NCBI GenBank assembly: GCA_040216885.1 | Contig: JAVJOG010000022.1 | Span: 124,001-188,000 of the forward strand | Length of the DNA stretch: 64,000 nt | From: Parvibaculum sp040216885 | GTDB lineage: Bacteria > Pseudomonadota > Alphaproteobacteria > Parvibaculales > Parvibaculaceae | Direction: 5' to 3' | Shown here: positions 1 to 8,382 of the stretch, piece after piece | Layout: the number at the start of each line of letters is the position of its first letter | How positions within the stretch are numbered: the stretch's first letter is position 1 | Notes under the pieces: model-generated | Told to the model about the DNA's origin: nothing | The model's input: the letters and a program-made list of their open reading frames with translations, nothing else | Database searches by the model: none | Translations under genes and position numbers: made by a program

Positions 1-340
1 GCACGGCGGTGAAGAAGTTGTAGGCCTTCGACTTGCCCTGCCAGTAATACTCCGCACCGTGATAGATATCGGCGGCGCCGCTCGACACGGCGTCGAAGGA
101 TTCAAGCGCGGGGACCAGTTCGCCGGCCGCGAAGACCTTGATGTCGACCTTGCCCTCGGTCATTTCGTGAATGCGGGTCGCCAGACGTTCGGCCGAGGTG
201 CCGAGGCCGGGATAATTCTTCGGCCAGGTGGTGACCATTTTCAGTTGCCGCGGCGCGCCTTGCGCGATGGCCGGCGCGGGCATGGACGCGGCGGCGAGGG
301 CGGCTGTACCGGCTCCCGCCAGAAACGAACGGCGCTTCAT
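1..340 (-). CDS. TRAP-type transporter substrate-binding protein (N-terminal part, runs off window)
   Basis: The visible 113 residues begin with a twin-arginine signal (RRSFLAG near residue 3, hydrophobic stretch, AIAQ cleavage region at about residues 24-27), so the protein is exported folded to the periplasm. The mature start, LKMVTTWPKNYPGLGTSAER, followed by a stretch on residence of Glu/Ala-rich segments and GAEYYWQGKSKAYNFF, resembles DctP-type solute receptors of the TakP-like group that bind 2-oxo acids or lactate. The ATG has GGGAG six bases upstream. The C-terminal two thirds and any partner membrane subunits (DctQ/DctM) lie outside the window, so substrate cannot be assigned. Family call is from recognised sequence character; ligand is unknown. 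Confidence 0.8.
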   Translation of the reverse strand, partial: MKRRSFLAGAGTAALAAASMPAPAIAQGAPRQLKMVTTWPKNYPGLGTSAERLATRIHEMTEGKVDIKVFAAGELVPALESFDAVSSGAADIYHGAEYYWQGKSKAYNFFTAV

Positions 341-459
341 CGATGACTCCCGAATTACTTCTCCCCTGACGCCGACGCGTCGAAGCGGGGCCAGTATAGG
401 CGTGCCCGCGCGGGGCGCAACGGCATTTGAAAACAAGGGGTTAGGAGGCAGGGTTGAGG

Positions 460-1212
460 TCAGCCGGCGGACGGCGTCATTTCGCTCCAGCCGTGGAAGC
501 CGAGCGCTTCGAGCGGCTGGAAGCGGGTCTTGTAGGCCATCTTGCGGCTGCCATCGACCCAATAGCCGAGATAGACGTAGGGCAGGCCGAGCAGGCGGGC
601 GCGCTCGATGTGGTCGAGGACCATCCATGTGCCGAGGCTGCGGGCGGTCTCGGAAGGGTCGTAGAAGCTGTAGACCATCGACAGGCCGTCATCGAGCGTG
701 TCGGTCAGCGCCGCGGCGGCGAGCGGTCCCGGGCCGTCGGCGTCGCCGCTGTGCGGCAACCGGTATTCGACGATGCGGGTGGCGACCGTGGTGTCCTCGA
801 TCATGGCCACATAGTCGACCGGCGCCATGTCGGCCATGCCGCCATCGGCGTGGCGGCTGTCGAGATAGCGGCGCAGCAGCGCGTATTGCTCGTCGGTGGC
901 GCGGGGCGCGCGCAGGCCGACCGAGAGATCAGCATTGCGGGCGATCAGGCGGCGGAAAGTGCGGCCGGGCCGGAAGCGGTCGACGATGACGCGGACCGAG
1001 ACGCAGGCCGTACAGTTGTCGCAGGCGGGGCGGTAGGCGATGTTCTGGCTGCGGCGGAAGCCGGCCTGGGTCAGCATGTTGTTCAGCGAAACGGGTTCGT
1101 CGCCAAGGAGATGCGTGAAGACCTTCTTCTCGTAGTGGCCGGCCAGATACGGGCACGGCTGCGGCGTCGTGATGTAGAACTGCGGGAAGCGGATGCGGGA
1201 TTGGTCGGTCAC
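460..1212 (-). CDS. bpt: Aspartate/glutamate leucyltransferase (arginyl-tRNA-protein transferase family)
   Basis: This 250-residue protein matches the bacterial Bpt/ATE family, which moves leucine from Leu-tRNA to N-terminal Asp or Glu and so marks proteins for ClpS/ClpAP degradation (N-end rule). The N-terminal region has the family's cysteine-rich part: PCPYL near residue 20 and a CDNCTACVSVR stretch near residues 63-73. The C-terminal acyltransferase-like half includes YLGYWVDGSRKMAYKTRFQP. The length is normal for the family. The start is GTG; the ribosome site is weak. It lies 45 bases after the SLC13 gene and on the same strand as RDD and SLC13, so it may be the last gene of that transcript. 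Cytoplasmic enzyme. Confidence 0.93.
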   Translation of the reverse strand: MTDQSRIRFPQFYITTPQPCPYLAGHYEKKVFTHLLGDEPVSLNNMLTQAGFRRSQNIAYRPACDNCTACVSVRVIVDRFRPGRTFRRLIARNADLSVGLRAPRATDEQYALLRRYLDSRHADGGMADMAPVDYVAMIEDTTVATRIVEYRLPHSGDADGPGPLAAAALTDTLDDGLSMVYSFYDPSETARSLGTWMVLDHIERARLLGLPYVYLGYWVDGSRKMAYKTRFQPLEALGFHGWSEMTPSAG

Positions 1213-1257
1213 GGTCTGTCAGCGCCTGTCAGCTCATTTCACCGGCGCCCCGGCGGA

Positions 1258-3126
1258 TCACAGTCCGTAGTACCAGGGCGCGAAGAAAGAATAGGCCAGC
1301 CAGAGCAAGATGACGAGGGGGGTGCCGGCGCGCACGAAATCCCGGAATTCATAGTGGCCGGGTCCCATAACCAGGAGATTGGTCTGGTAGCCCATGGGCG
1401 TGGCGAAGGAGCAGTTGGCGGCGAAGATCACCGCATAGACGAAAACCATCGGATCGACGCCAAGCTGGTTTGCGGTGCTGATGGCGATGGGGGTGAAGAG
1501 AACGGCCGTCGCGTTGTTGGTGAGGACGTTGGTGGTGATGGCGGCGGCGAGGAAGAAGGCCGAGAGAATCACCGGGACGCCGTAGCCCGAAAAGAGTGCG
1601 ACGGAGGCCTGGGCGATCGCCTGCGCGCCGCCGGTGACGTCGAGCGCGGTGGCGACGCCGAGCATCGCGCCGACCATCAGGAAGATGCGCCGGTCGATGG
1701 CGCGGGCGGCCTGGCGGACGTTCAGGACGCCGGTGGCGATGATGGCGCCGGCGCCGGCAACGGCCGCGATTTCGATGGGGAGCCAGCCGAGCAGCACCGT
1801 CGCGACCATGATGCCGAAGACGGCAAGCGCCCGGTGGGCGAGCTTCGGGTCGGGCAGTTCGGTTGCCGACCATTCGAGCAGCAGCACGTCGCGGTTGTGA
1901 CGCAGTTCCTGGATGTGGGCGCTCTTGCCCAGCACCAGCAAGACGTCGCCCGCTTCGAGGCGGATGTCGTTGAGGAGGGTGCGGATCATGCGGCTGCGGC
2001 GCTGGACGCCGAGCACGATGCAGCCTGTCTGGTGGCGGAAGGCGATCTGTTCGATGGTCTGGCCGATCATGCGCGAGCCGGGCGCGACGACGGCCTCGAC
2101 CAGCGTCAGCTCGCCGCCCGGCCGGGACGGCGCGTCGCCATTGCCGGCGCCTTCGGCGAAGCGTTCCTCGAGCATGCCCTCGAATATCTTCGAGCCCGAT
2201 TTCAGCGAGGCCGTCAGCGTCTGGCGCGTGGCGGCGATGATGATGACGTCGCCGGGCACCAGTGTCACATCCTCGAAAGGCGGCAGGATCGGATGCTCGC
2301 CGCGCTGGATCATGCGGACCGTCATGTCGCGCAGCGGCGGGAAAAGGCCGGCAATGGCGCCGATGCCGACCAGCGGGTGGCCGGCGTTCACCTCGATCTG
2401 GGCGATGTATTGCTTGCCGCTGCCCTGATCGGCACCACCGATCTCCTGTGCCGGTCCGGCGCGGTCCGGGACGAGGCGCGGCACGACGAGCGTCGCGTAG
2501 AGGAAGCCGATGGTCGCCAGAAAGACGCCTGGCACGACGAAATCGAAAATACCGATGGGTGGCAGATGCGTGTTCAGCACAACACCAGCGGCGAGCAGGT
2601 TGGTCGAGGAGCCGATCAGCGTCGTCATGCCGCCGAGGATCGAAACGAAGCTCAGCGTCATCATCACTTTCGGCGCGCGCTGGCCGAAGCGGCCGGCGAG
2701 CGTCGCGAGTACCGGAATGAACATCACGACGATGGGCGTGTTGTTGAGGAAGGCGCTGGCGAAGCCGATCAGCAGAAATGTCAGGAAGATTGTGCGGGCC
2801 GGATGGCGCGAGCCGAAATCGGCGACGGTGCGCGTCACGCCGTCAAGCGCGCCGGTCTGGAACATGCCTTGTCCGATGACAAGCAGCGCGAGCACCGCGA
2901 TCAATGCAGGATTGGCGAAGCCCGACATCAGCGCCGTCGTGCCGAGCAGATTGCGGCCGTCGGGACCGGGGACCGGGAAGAGATAGAAGAAGACCAGCAG
3001 GGCGGTCAGGATCACCAGCGCCGAAATTTCCAGCGTCAGGCGTTCCATGCTGAACAGCACCACGGCCGCCAGCACCATCGCGTAGACGGCCCACATCTGC
3101 CAGACGAAGGGGGTCAGCGTTTCCAT
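1258..3126 (-). CDS. SLC13/DASS-type permease with central TrkA-C domains
   Basis: A 622-residue inner-membrane transporter of the divalent anion:sodium symporter superfamily. Both inverted-repeat signatures are visible: NNTPIVVMFIPVLATL in the N-terminal half (about residues 127-145) and NVLTNNATAVLFTPIAIS in the C-terminal half. Between them, about residues 230-415, lies a soluble segment with two RCK_C (TrkA-C) modules, each ending in a GDVIIIAA or GDVLLVLG strand. Such large SLC13 proteins are variously annotated as sulfate, citrate or potassium-linked carriers, and the sequence does not settle the substrate. It sits 35 bases after the RDD gene and before bpt, probably in one transcript. 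Start ATG with a GAGG about 11 bases upstream. Confidence 0.88.
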   Translation of the reverse strand: METLTPFVWQMWAVYAMVLAAVVLFSMERLTLEISALVILTALLVFFYLFPVPGPDGRNLLGTTALMSGFANPALIAVLALLVIGQGMFQTGALDGVTRTVADFGSRHPARTIFLTFLLIGFASAFLNNTPIVVMFIPVLATLAGRFGQRAPKVMMTLSFVSILGGMTTLIGSSTNLLAAGVVLNTHLPPIGIFDFVVPGVFLATIGFLYATLVVPRLVPDRAGPAQEIGGADQGSGKQYIAQIEVNAGHPLVGIGAIAGLFPPLRDMTVRMIQRGEHPILPPFEDVTLVPGDVIIIAATRQTLTASLKSGSKIFEGMLEERFAEGAGNGDAPSRPGGELTLVEAVVAPGSRMIGQTIEQIAFRHQTGCIVLGVQRRSRMIRTLLNDIRLEAGDVLLVLGKSAHIQELRHNRDVLLLEWSATELPDPKLAHRALAVFGIMVATVLLGWLPIEIAAVAGAGAIIATGVLNVRQAARAIDRRIFLMVGAMLGVATALDVTGGAQAIAQASVALFSGYGVPVILSAFFLAAAITTNVLTNNATAVLFTPIAISTANQLGVDPMVFVYAVIFAANCSFATPMGYQTNLLVMGPGHYEFRDFVRAGTPLVILLWLAYSFFAPWYYGL

Positions 3127-3161
3127 GCGCGCATCAGCCTCGCGGGTTCACGGGACGGCGG

Positions 3162-3641
3162 CTAAACGGAACGGCGGACGAAAACGGTGCCGCAGAGATA
3201 GTCGTGGAGACAGCGGCGGCGCTCGTTGAAGAGAGGAACGAGCAGGACGAGCGGCGTGATGGCCGCGGTCGTGACATAGAAGAGGATCGTCTGCAGCGCG
3301 CCCTGCAGGTAGCCGGGGCGGCGGCCGTCCCAGGTGCGCAGTTCGATGCCCTGCCAGCGCATGCCCGGCGTCGCCGAATGGCGGCCGCCCAGGGTCAACG
3401 TGAAATAGGCCAGCGCGATCAGCGGCGTCAGCGCGGCGCCCGGCCAGAGCAGGCCGAAGGTCAGGATACCGAGGAACACAAAGAGGATGTTCGCCGCGAG
3501 AAGAAGGACGCAGATCACCAGCAGGTCGGCGAGAAAAGCGAAGCAGCGGGCAGCGATTACGCCGCGGAATGCGTCGGCCGACCAGCGCCACTCTTCAGAT
3601 GGAAATGGAGAAGTGCGGGCTATCTGGTTCTGTTCGCTCAT
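3162..3641 (-). CDS. RDD family membrane protein
   Basis: A 159-residue integral membrane protein. The chosen ATG gives the start MSEQNQIART and is preceded by GGAGAAA at ideal distance; an upstream extension of the open frame has no ribosome site and atypical composition. Three hydrophobic segments are visible, starting with the RDD signature region RGVIAARCFAFLADLLVICV (Arg and Asp at the first membrane segment) and ending with a conserved RRCLHDYLCGTVFV tail typical of RDD proteins. The family is widespread and mostly uncharacterised; some members have been linked to sodium or proton exchange. It is first in a probable RDD-SLC13-bpt transcript. Confidence 0.88.
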   Translation of the reverse strand: MSEQNQIARTSPFPSEEWRWSADAFRGVIAARCFAFLADLLVICVLLLAANILFVFLGILTFGLLWPGAALTPLIALAYFTLTLGGRHSATPGMRWQGIELRTWDGRRPGYLQGALQTILFYVTTAAITPLVLLVPLFNERRRCLHDYLCGTVFVRRSV

Positions 3642-3864
3642 ATTTTCTCCAGGCGCCGAACTGGGGGTCCCGACGATCCGAGAGGTGAGACTTAAGACCA
3701 GATCGGCGCCAAGGCAAGGGCCGATGGTCAGGGCAATCGGGTGGCCCCGATTGCCCTTCCCCTTTGTTGCCCTCAAGCGCCGGGCGGGCGCATCCGCGCC
3801 CTTGGCTTGCGGCGCATAAGCGCCGACGGCCATAGGTTTTGCTAGAATGTCCCGGGCCGAGGGC

Positions 3865-4761
3865 TCAGGGGCTGAAGCCCGGCGGAGTGACCGGCGCCTC
3901 GCGCAGCAGCACGATCGACAGGCGGCGGTTGGCGGCCATATAGGGGTCTTCGGGGAAGAGCGGGTCGCTGTCGGCCTTGCCGATGACCTGGTAGATGCGG
4001 TCGCTGGAGAGGCCGGCCTGTTCGACGATGCGACGGGTGGCGTTGGCGCGGTCGGCGGTCAGTTCCCAATTGCCATAGCCGGCCTTGCCGGTCACCGGGT
4101 TGGAGTCTGTGTGGCCGGAAATGCTGACGCGGTTCGGGAGCTTGATCAGTATTTTCGCCACTTCGTCGATCAGCTTGCGCGTCCGTTCATAGGGCTCGGC
4201 CATGTCGGCGGGGAACATCGAGCGGCCGTCCTGATCGACGATCTGGATGCGCAGGCCTTCCGGCGTTTCGTCGACGATGACGTTGCGCGAAAGCTGGGCG
4301 AGGTCGGGGTTTTCGCGCATGGCCTGGCGGATGCTTTCGGCGGCGCTGCGGAAGTTGCGTTCGTCGCGCGCCGATTTTTCCTTGAGCAGTTTCTCCATCT
4401 GCGCGGCGGCGGCTTTTTCCTCGGCCGTTTCCGGGCTCTTCGGCTGGGCGGGCGTCGAGACCGTCATCACGATTTGCGGTTTGGTGCCGGGCATGCGGGC
4501 GCCGGTTTCGTCGAAGGCGGTGCCGCCCATGATGCCGCCGGCGCCGCTCGTCGAGCGGCTGACATTGGCGGGCGCGAAATAGTCGGCGAGGCCCTGCTTC
4601 TGTTCGGGCGTTGTCATGCTGATCAGCCACATCAGCAGGAAGAAGGCCATCATCGCGGTCACGAAATCGGCATAGGCGATCTTCCACGCGCCGCCATGAT
4701 GGGCGTGGACGACCTTCTTGACCTTTTTCAGGATGATCGGTTGTTCGTTCTTCGCGGCCAT
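3865..4761 (-). CDS. motB: Flagellar motor stator protein MotB
   Basis: This 298-residue protein has a single N-terminal membrane segment containing the proton-carrying aspartate (Asp32, in YADFVTAMMAFF), the same position as in well-studied MotB. A plug/linker follows (about residues 55-150), then an OmpA-like peptidoglycan-binding domain (about residues 165-290) with VSISGHTDSNPV and NWELTADRANATRR. With MotA it forms the stator that converts proton flow into torque and anchors it to the wall. It follows motA with 21 bases between them. The two stator genes stand alone here, without other flagellar genes nearby. Confidence 0.95.
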   Translation of the reverse strand: MAAKNEQPIILKKVKKVVHAHHGGAWKIAYADFVTAMMAFFLLMWLISMTTPEQKQGLADYFAPANVSRSTSGAGGIMGGTAFDETGARMPGTKPQIVMTVSTPAQPKSPETAEEKAAAAQMEKLLKEKSARDERNFRSAAESIRQAMRENPDLAQLSRNVIVDETPEGLRIQIVDQDGRSMFPADMAEPYERTRKLIDEVAKILIKLPNRVSISGHTDSNPVTGKAGYGNWELTADRANATRRIVEQAGLSSDRIYQVIGKADSDPLFPEDPYMAANRRLSIVLLREAPVTPPGFSP

Positions 4762-4782
4762 GCCGGAACTCCCCGCGCCGCT

Positions 4783-5652
4783 TTAACCGGCGGCGCCGGG
4801 CTGCAGCGCGGCGGTCGACTGTTCGACCTCGATGAAGGTCGGGCGTACTTCCGTCATCAGCGCCTTGCGCGCGAATTCGATGGAAACGGCGGGCGCATAG
4901 CCTGCCATGTGGGCAAGGAGGCCGGCCTTCATCGACAGGTAGTATTTCGCCTCGGCTTCATAGGTGTTGCGCAGCGACTGCGCCATCGGGCCGAAGAAGC
5001 CATAGGCCACGAAGACGCCGAGAAAGGTGCCGACAAGGGCGCCGCCGATGAGGCCGCCCAGCACTTCGGGCGGCTGGTCGATGGAGCCCATGGTCTTGAT
5101 GACACCGAGCACGGCGGCAACGATGCCGAGTGCGGGCGTGCCGTCGGCGAGGGCCTGGACGGCGGAGACGATGCGCTCGTGTTCCTGATGATGGGTTTCG
5201 AGTTCCTCGTCCATCAACGACTCAAGCTCATGGGCGTTTTCTGTGCCGAGCGTGATCATGCGCAGGTAGTCGCACATGAATTCCACTGCGTGCTTGTCGG
5301 CGGCGAAGCGCGGGAACTGGGCGAAGATCGAGGACTCGCCCGGATTTTCGACATGGGCTTCCAAAGCGAGGTTGCCCTTGCCCTTGGCGAGTTTGAAGAG
5401 CGTGTATTGCAGGCCGAGCAGTTCGAGGAACGAGGCCTTGTCGTAGCGGGGGCCCTTGAAGAGCGTGGCGAAGATGCCGCCGGCGGCTTTCAGCACCGAG
5501 GGCGGATTGGCGATAAAGAAGGCGCCGAGCGCGGCGCCGAGAATGATGACGGCTTCGAAGGGCTGCCACAAAACCTCGAGGTGCCCGCCCATCGCGGCGT
5601 AACCGCCGAAGACGCTCACCAAAACTATTACGATGCCGACGATAAGCCGCAT
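4783..5652 (-). CDS. motA: Flagellar motor stator protein MotA
   Basis: A 289-residue inner-membrane protein with four membrane segments: two at the N-terminus (MRLIVGIVIVLVSVFGGYAA and FEAVIILGAALGAFFI) and two in the second half, including GTPALGIVAAVLGVIKTMG, the segment carrying the conserved proline of the proton path. The large cytoplasmic loop between holds the charged torque-generating surface. I start it at the ATG beginning MRLIVG, which gives the usual family length and has GGGG a few bases upstream; the open frame continues upstream for 38 codons with non-conserved sequence. It precedes motB in a two-gene operon. Confidence 0.94.
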   Translation of the reverse strand: MRLIVGIVIVLVSVFGGYAAMGGHLEVLWQPFEAVIILGAALGAFFIANPPSVLKAAGGIFATLFKGPRYDKASFLELLGLQYTLFKLAKGKGNLALEAHVENPGESSIFAQFPRFAADKHAVEFMCDYLRMITLGTENAHELESLMDEELETHHQEHERIVSAVQALADGTPALGIVAAVLGVIKTMGSIDQPPEVLGGLIGGALVGTFLGVFVAYGFFGPMAQSLRNTYEAEAKYYLSMKAGLLAHMAGYAPAVSIEFARKALMTEVRPTFIEVEQSTAALQPGAAG

Positions 5653-5912
5653 TTGCCCCAGCACTCTCTTCGTACGTATCTCGCCCCGCAGACCTGCCGG
5701 GATGCAGGCCAGCCCCGCCTTCGCGCCCATTCTTGCGGCGGGGCTCTTAACAGCGGGTTTAACCAAAAGGATTTGCGCGGATTTTCGCGCGTTTTGCGCC
5801 GGATCGTGGTTGCGCGACCCTGGCCGAATGGCTTAAACCGGGCCAAGGCTCTCGCAATGCGTTAACGCGTTGTTGACAAAGGGGCCGACGGCGAGAGGAA
5901 AAAGGCCGCGCG

Positions 5913-6431
5913 ATGAGCGACACCAGGGACGCGAAAATGACGGAGGTGGACGTCCATGACGCGCGCCGGTTCCGCAATGCGCTCGGCTGGTTCACGACCG
6001 GCGTCGCGGTGGTGACGACCCGGGTTCGTGGCGGCGAGCCGATCGGCATTACCGTCAATTCGTTTTCATCCGTCTCGCTCGCCCCACCGCTGGTGCTGTG
6101 GTGCCTCGACAAGAAGTCGGACACGCTGGAGATGTTCGAGGCGGCGACGCATTTCACGGTCAATGTGCTGCGCGAGGAGCATCAGGAAATTTCGTCGCGT
6201 CTGTCGCGCAAGGGCGATCACAGCCTTGCGGGACTTGCAGTCGTCGAACGCGGGAGCGGGTGTCCGGCGCTGCGCGACGCGCTTGCCCATTTCGAATGCG
6301 AGGTCGAGGCGCGGCACGACGCGGGCGATCATGTGATCATGATCGGACGGGTGCTGAATTTCGATCATGCGGAGGATGGACGGCCGCTGCTTTATCATCG
6401 CGGCGGCTACCAGATGCTGCCGCCGCTTTAA
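5913..6431 (+). CDS. Flavin reductase family protein (FMN-binding, HpaC-like)
   Basis: A 172-residue cytoplasmic protein with the split-barrel flavin reductase fold. The family features are FRNALGWFTTGVAVVTTR at the start, ITVNSFSSVSLAPPLVLWCL for FMN contact, FTVNVLREEHQEIS, and the C-terminal HRGGYQMLPP. Such enzymes reduce FMN or FAD with NAD(P)H and pass reduced flavin to a two-component monooxygenase, or act as stand-alone flavin reductases. No monooxygenase component is adjacent, so the partner is unknown. A second ATG nine codons in is an alternative start. The gene converges with the marR-type gene, only four bases apart. Confidence 0.88.
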   Translation: MSDTRDAKMTEVDVHDARRFRNALGWFTTGVAVVTTRVRGGEPIGITVNSFSSVSLAPPLVLWCLDKKSDTLEMFEAATHFTVNVLREEHQEISSRLSRKGDHSLAGLAVVERGSGCPALRDALAHFECEVEARHDAGDHVIMIGRVLNFDHAEDGRPLLYHRGGYQMLPPL

Positions 6432-6435
6432 GCCT

Positions 6436-6936
6436 TCAGGCGCCGGTTTTTTTGCGGTCGCTTACGTCGAGTTTCGAGACGTTGTCGCGCATCCGCTTCA
6501 GGCAATCGAGCATCGTCAGATAATCCTTGCGCGCAACGCCTTCGATCGCCGTGCCGTGGATGGCGGCGTAGTGTTCCTGACCGACATGCTTGTTGGCGTG
6601 GAGCAGCGGTGTCAGAAAGATGCATTTCGCGCGGCCGTCGGTCGGGTGGGTTCGGCGTTCGACCAGCCCCAGTGCCTCAAGCTCCGCGACATAGATGCCG
6701 ACCGAGACCTTATGGATGCTGAGCGCGTTGGCAAGCTCGGTCTGTGTCTGACCGTCGTTCTGCAACAATTCGATGACGATGCGGGTCTGGTTGCGCGTCA
6801 GGCCGGTGCGCCGGTCATAGACGGCGGCGAGCAGGGTTCCGAGATCATTGATGACTTCGAGGAAATGCTGGGGCGAGAGCAGGTCGTCCGAAGGCGGCGC
6901 CTGTTCCGGCACGATGTCGATTTTTGCTCGCGACAT
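6436..6936 (-). CDS. MarR family transcriptional regulator
   Basis: A 166-residue protein with a winged helix-turn-helix: RIVIELLQNDGQTQTELANA, recognition region SIHKVSVGIYVAELEALGLV, and wing RRTHPTDGRAK. The chosen ATG (MSRAKIDIVP) follows a G-rich GAGGGGG stretch; the frame is open further upstream through AT-rich intergenic DNA, which I read as non-coding. The C-terminus is basic (DRKKTGA). It is transcribed away from the exbB operon, and an inverted repeat in the shared intergenic region is a candidate operator, so it may control that operon, itself, or both. Ligand unknown. Confidence 0.86.
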   Translation of the reverse strand: MSRAKIDIVPEQAPPSDDLLSPQHFLEVINDLGTLLAAVYDRRTGLTRNQTRIVIELLQNDGQTQTELANALSIHKVSVGIYVAELEALGLVERRTHPTDGRAKCIFLTPLLHANKHVGQEHYAAIHGTAIEGVARKDYLTMLDCLKRMRDNVSKLDVSDRKKTGA

Positions 6937-7088
6937 GCCTGTCTGCCCCCTCGATCTTCGCCGATCAATCGTCCGATACTCGTATATTGAAGCTATCGCC
7001 GCAGCGAGGCCACGGAATTTACACTGAACAAAAAAAATGATGCCATGCCGCGCTTGATCGCTTGACGGCTCGGCCCGGCGGTGATTTC

Positions 7089-7103
7089 GTAAATGAAGTT
7101 TAC
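7089..7103. promoter_or_regulatory. Inverted repeat (GTAAA-N5-TTTAC), candidate operator
   Basis: A short perfect inverted repeat, GTAAATGAAGTTTAC, lies in the 257-base AT-richer gap between the divergent marR-type gene and exbB. The half-sites are 5 bases with a 5-base spacer, a size compatible with a MarR dimer. A further TTTAC occurs near 7019-7023. That it is bound by the adjacent regulator is inference from position. Confidence 0.4.
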
Positions 7104-7193
7104 TAAAATGAACCGCCGCCGTCACGCTCTTTTGGGGGAGGGACGGAAGGTTGTGGCGGATCGCGTAGCTGGTCAGTCGGGAGGAAGTCGAGA

Positions 7194-7952
7194 ATGCCTG
7201 AGGAAACGCCCGTAAACGATGAAGCCGCGGTAGAAGGCGCCGGGGAGGCGCTGAACGGCGCCGCGGAGATTATCGCCGAATCGGGGGGCGCCGAGGCCTG
7301 GTATGCGCTCGGGCCGCTGCTCGACAAGGGCGGACCGATCGTCGCGATCCTGCTGGTCCTGTCCGTCATCTCGGCGGCGGTGATCCTGCTCAAGATATTC
7401 CAGTTCTGGTCAGCCGGGCTTTCGCGCCGCAGCTTCGTCGACCCGGCGGTCGACCGCATCGAGGCGGGCGACGCGGCGGGCGCGCTCGACATCCTCAAGA
7501 AGCACAAGACGCCGCTGGCCCGCGCCATGGCGGCCGGCGTGCGCGCAAAGGTGCGCGGCGATTTGCGCGACGAGGACGTTGCGGCGGAAATCGCGCGCGT
7601 CGGTGCGATGGAACTCGGCGCGCTGCAGCGCTACCTGCGCTGGCTCGAAGTGATCGGCATCATTTCGCCGTTGCTCGGCCTGCTCGGCACCGTGATCGGC
7701 ATGATCCAGGCGTTCCAGCGGCTCGAGGAAGCGGGAACGCAGGTCGATCCGGCGCTGCTGTCGGGCGGCATCTGGGTGGCGCTGCTGACGACGGCGGTGG
7801 GCCTGATCGTCGCGCTGCCGGCGATTACCGCGCTCAACCTTCTCGAAGGCAAGATCGACCAGGTCCGGTTGTCAATGCGCGATGCTTCGGCGCGCGTGAT
7901 CGCGGCGCTACATGCGCGGCCGGGTGCGGGCGCGGCGAGAGCCGCGCAGTAA
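7194..7952 (+). CDS. exbB: MotA/TolQ/ExbB proton channel family protein
   Basis: A 252-residue inner-membrane protein with three membrane segments. The first is IVAILLVLSVISAAVILLKI (about residues 46-65); the second and third are in the C-terminal half, including SPLLGLLGTVIGMIQAF and GGIWVALLTTAVGLIVALPA, the conserved pore-lining helices of ExbB/TolQ proteins. A GGAGG lies seven bases before the ATG. It opens a four-gene operon with two ExbD-type proteins and a TonB-like protein, so it should form a pentameric proton channel energising an envelope process. Nothing nearby (no outer-membrane receptor, no Tol-Pal genes) says what is energised. Confidence 0.9.
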   Translation: MPEETPVNDEAAVEGAGEALNGAAEIIAESGGAEAWYALGPLLDKGGPIVAILLVLSVISAAVILLKIFQFWSAGLSRRSFVDPAVDRIEAGDAAGALDILKKHKTPLARAMAAGVRAKVRGDLRDEDVAAEIARVGAMELGALQRYLRWLEVIGIISPLLGLLGTVIGMIQAFQRLEEAGTQVDPALLSGGIWVALLTTAVGLIVALPAITALNLLEGKIDQVRLSMRDASARVIAALHARPGAGAARAAQ

Positions 7953-7974
7953 GACGAACGGGGAGCCAACGCTC

Positions 7975-8382
7975 ATGTTCGACGAACCCGCACGGCGGAG
8001 AAACATGGCCAGCCTGACGCCGCTGATCGACGTGGTGTTTCTGCTGCTTATTTTCTTCATGCTGACGACCTCGTTCCTGAAGACGCAATCCCTGTCGGTG
8101 GTGACGCCGGCGCCGAGTGCCGACGAACTGCCGACGGATGCGCGCGTCGTCGAAATCTGGCTGATGGGCGACGGGACGTTGCGCGTCGACGGGACGCCGG
8201 TGGAGCGCGAGAAGCTGGCCGATGCCGTCAAGGCTGGCATCGGCGCTCGCAAGGACATGACCGTGACAATTCTCGCCGAGAGCGGGTCGAAGACGCAGGC
8301 CTTCGTTTCCGCCATCGAGGCGGCGCGGCAGGCTGGTGCCCATGACGTCGGCACGGCACGGGTGGAGAAGATCACGCCATGA
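7975..8382 (+). CDS. exbD: ExbD/TolR family biopolymer transport protein (with the canonical Asp)
   Basis: A 135-residue protein with a short cytoplasmic N-terminus, one membrane segment and a periplasmic domain. The membrane segment LTPLIDVVFLLLIFFMLTTS carries Asp19, the proton-binding residue of ExbD/TolR. The periplasmic part has the family pattern of two strand-helix units (about residues 55-130). I start at ATG 7975 with GGGAG upstream; the frame is open a further 21 codons upstream within the exbB end. Its stop overlaps the next exbD start (ATGA), so the two are translationally coupled. Confidence 0.9.
   Translation: MFDEPARRRNMASLTPLIDVVFLLLIFFMLTTSFLKTQSLSVVTPAPSADELPTDARVVEIWLMGDGTLRVDGTPVEREKLADAVKAGIGARKDMTVTILAESGSKTQAFVSAIEAARQAGAHDVGTARVEKITP

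Noticed and set aside
454..3165. A 903-codon plus-strand frame opposite bpt and the SLC13 gene
   Set aside because: It is antisense to two clear protein families and consists of Gly/Ala/Arg/Asp-rich filler typical of high-GC antisense frames; no ribosome site or motif.
3847..5865. A 672-codon plus-strand frame opposite motA-motB
   Set aside because: Antisense shadow of the stator genes; no supporting start signal.
5872..5912. TTGACA at about 5873 as promoter of the flavin reductase gene
   Set aside because: No acceptable -10 follows at 16-18 bases before the ATG at 5913.
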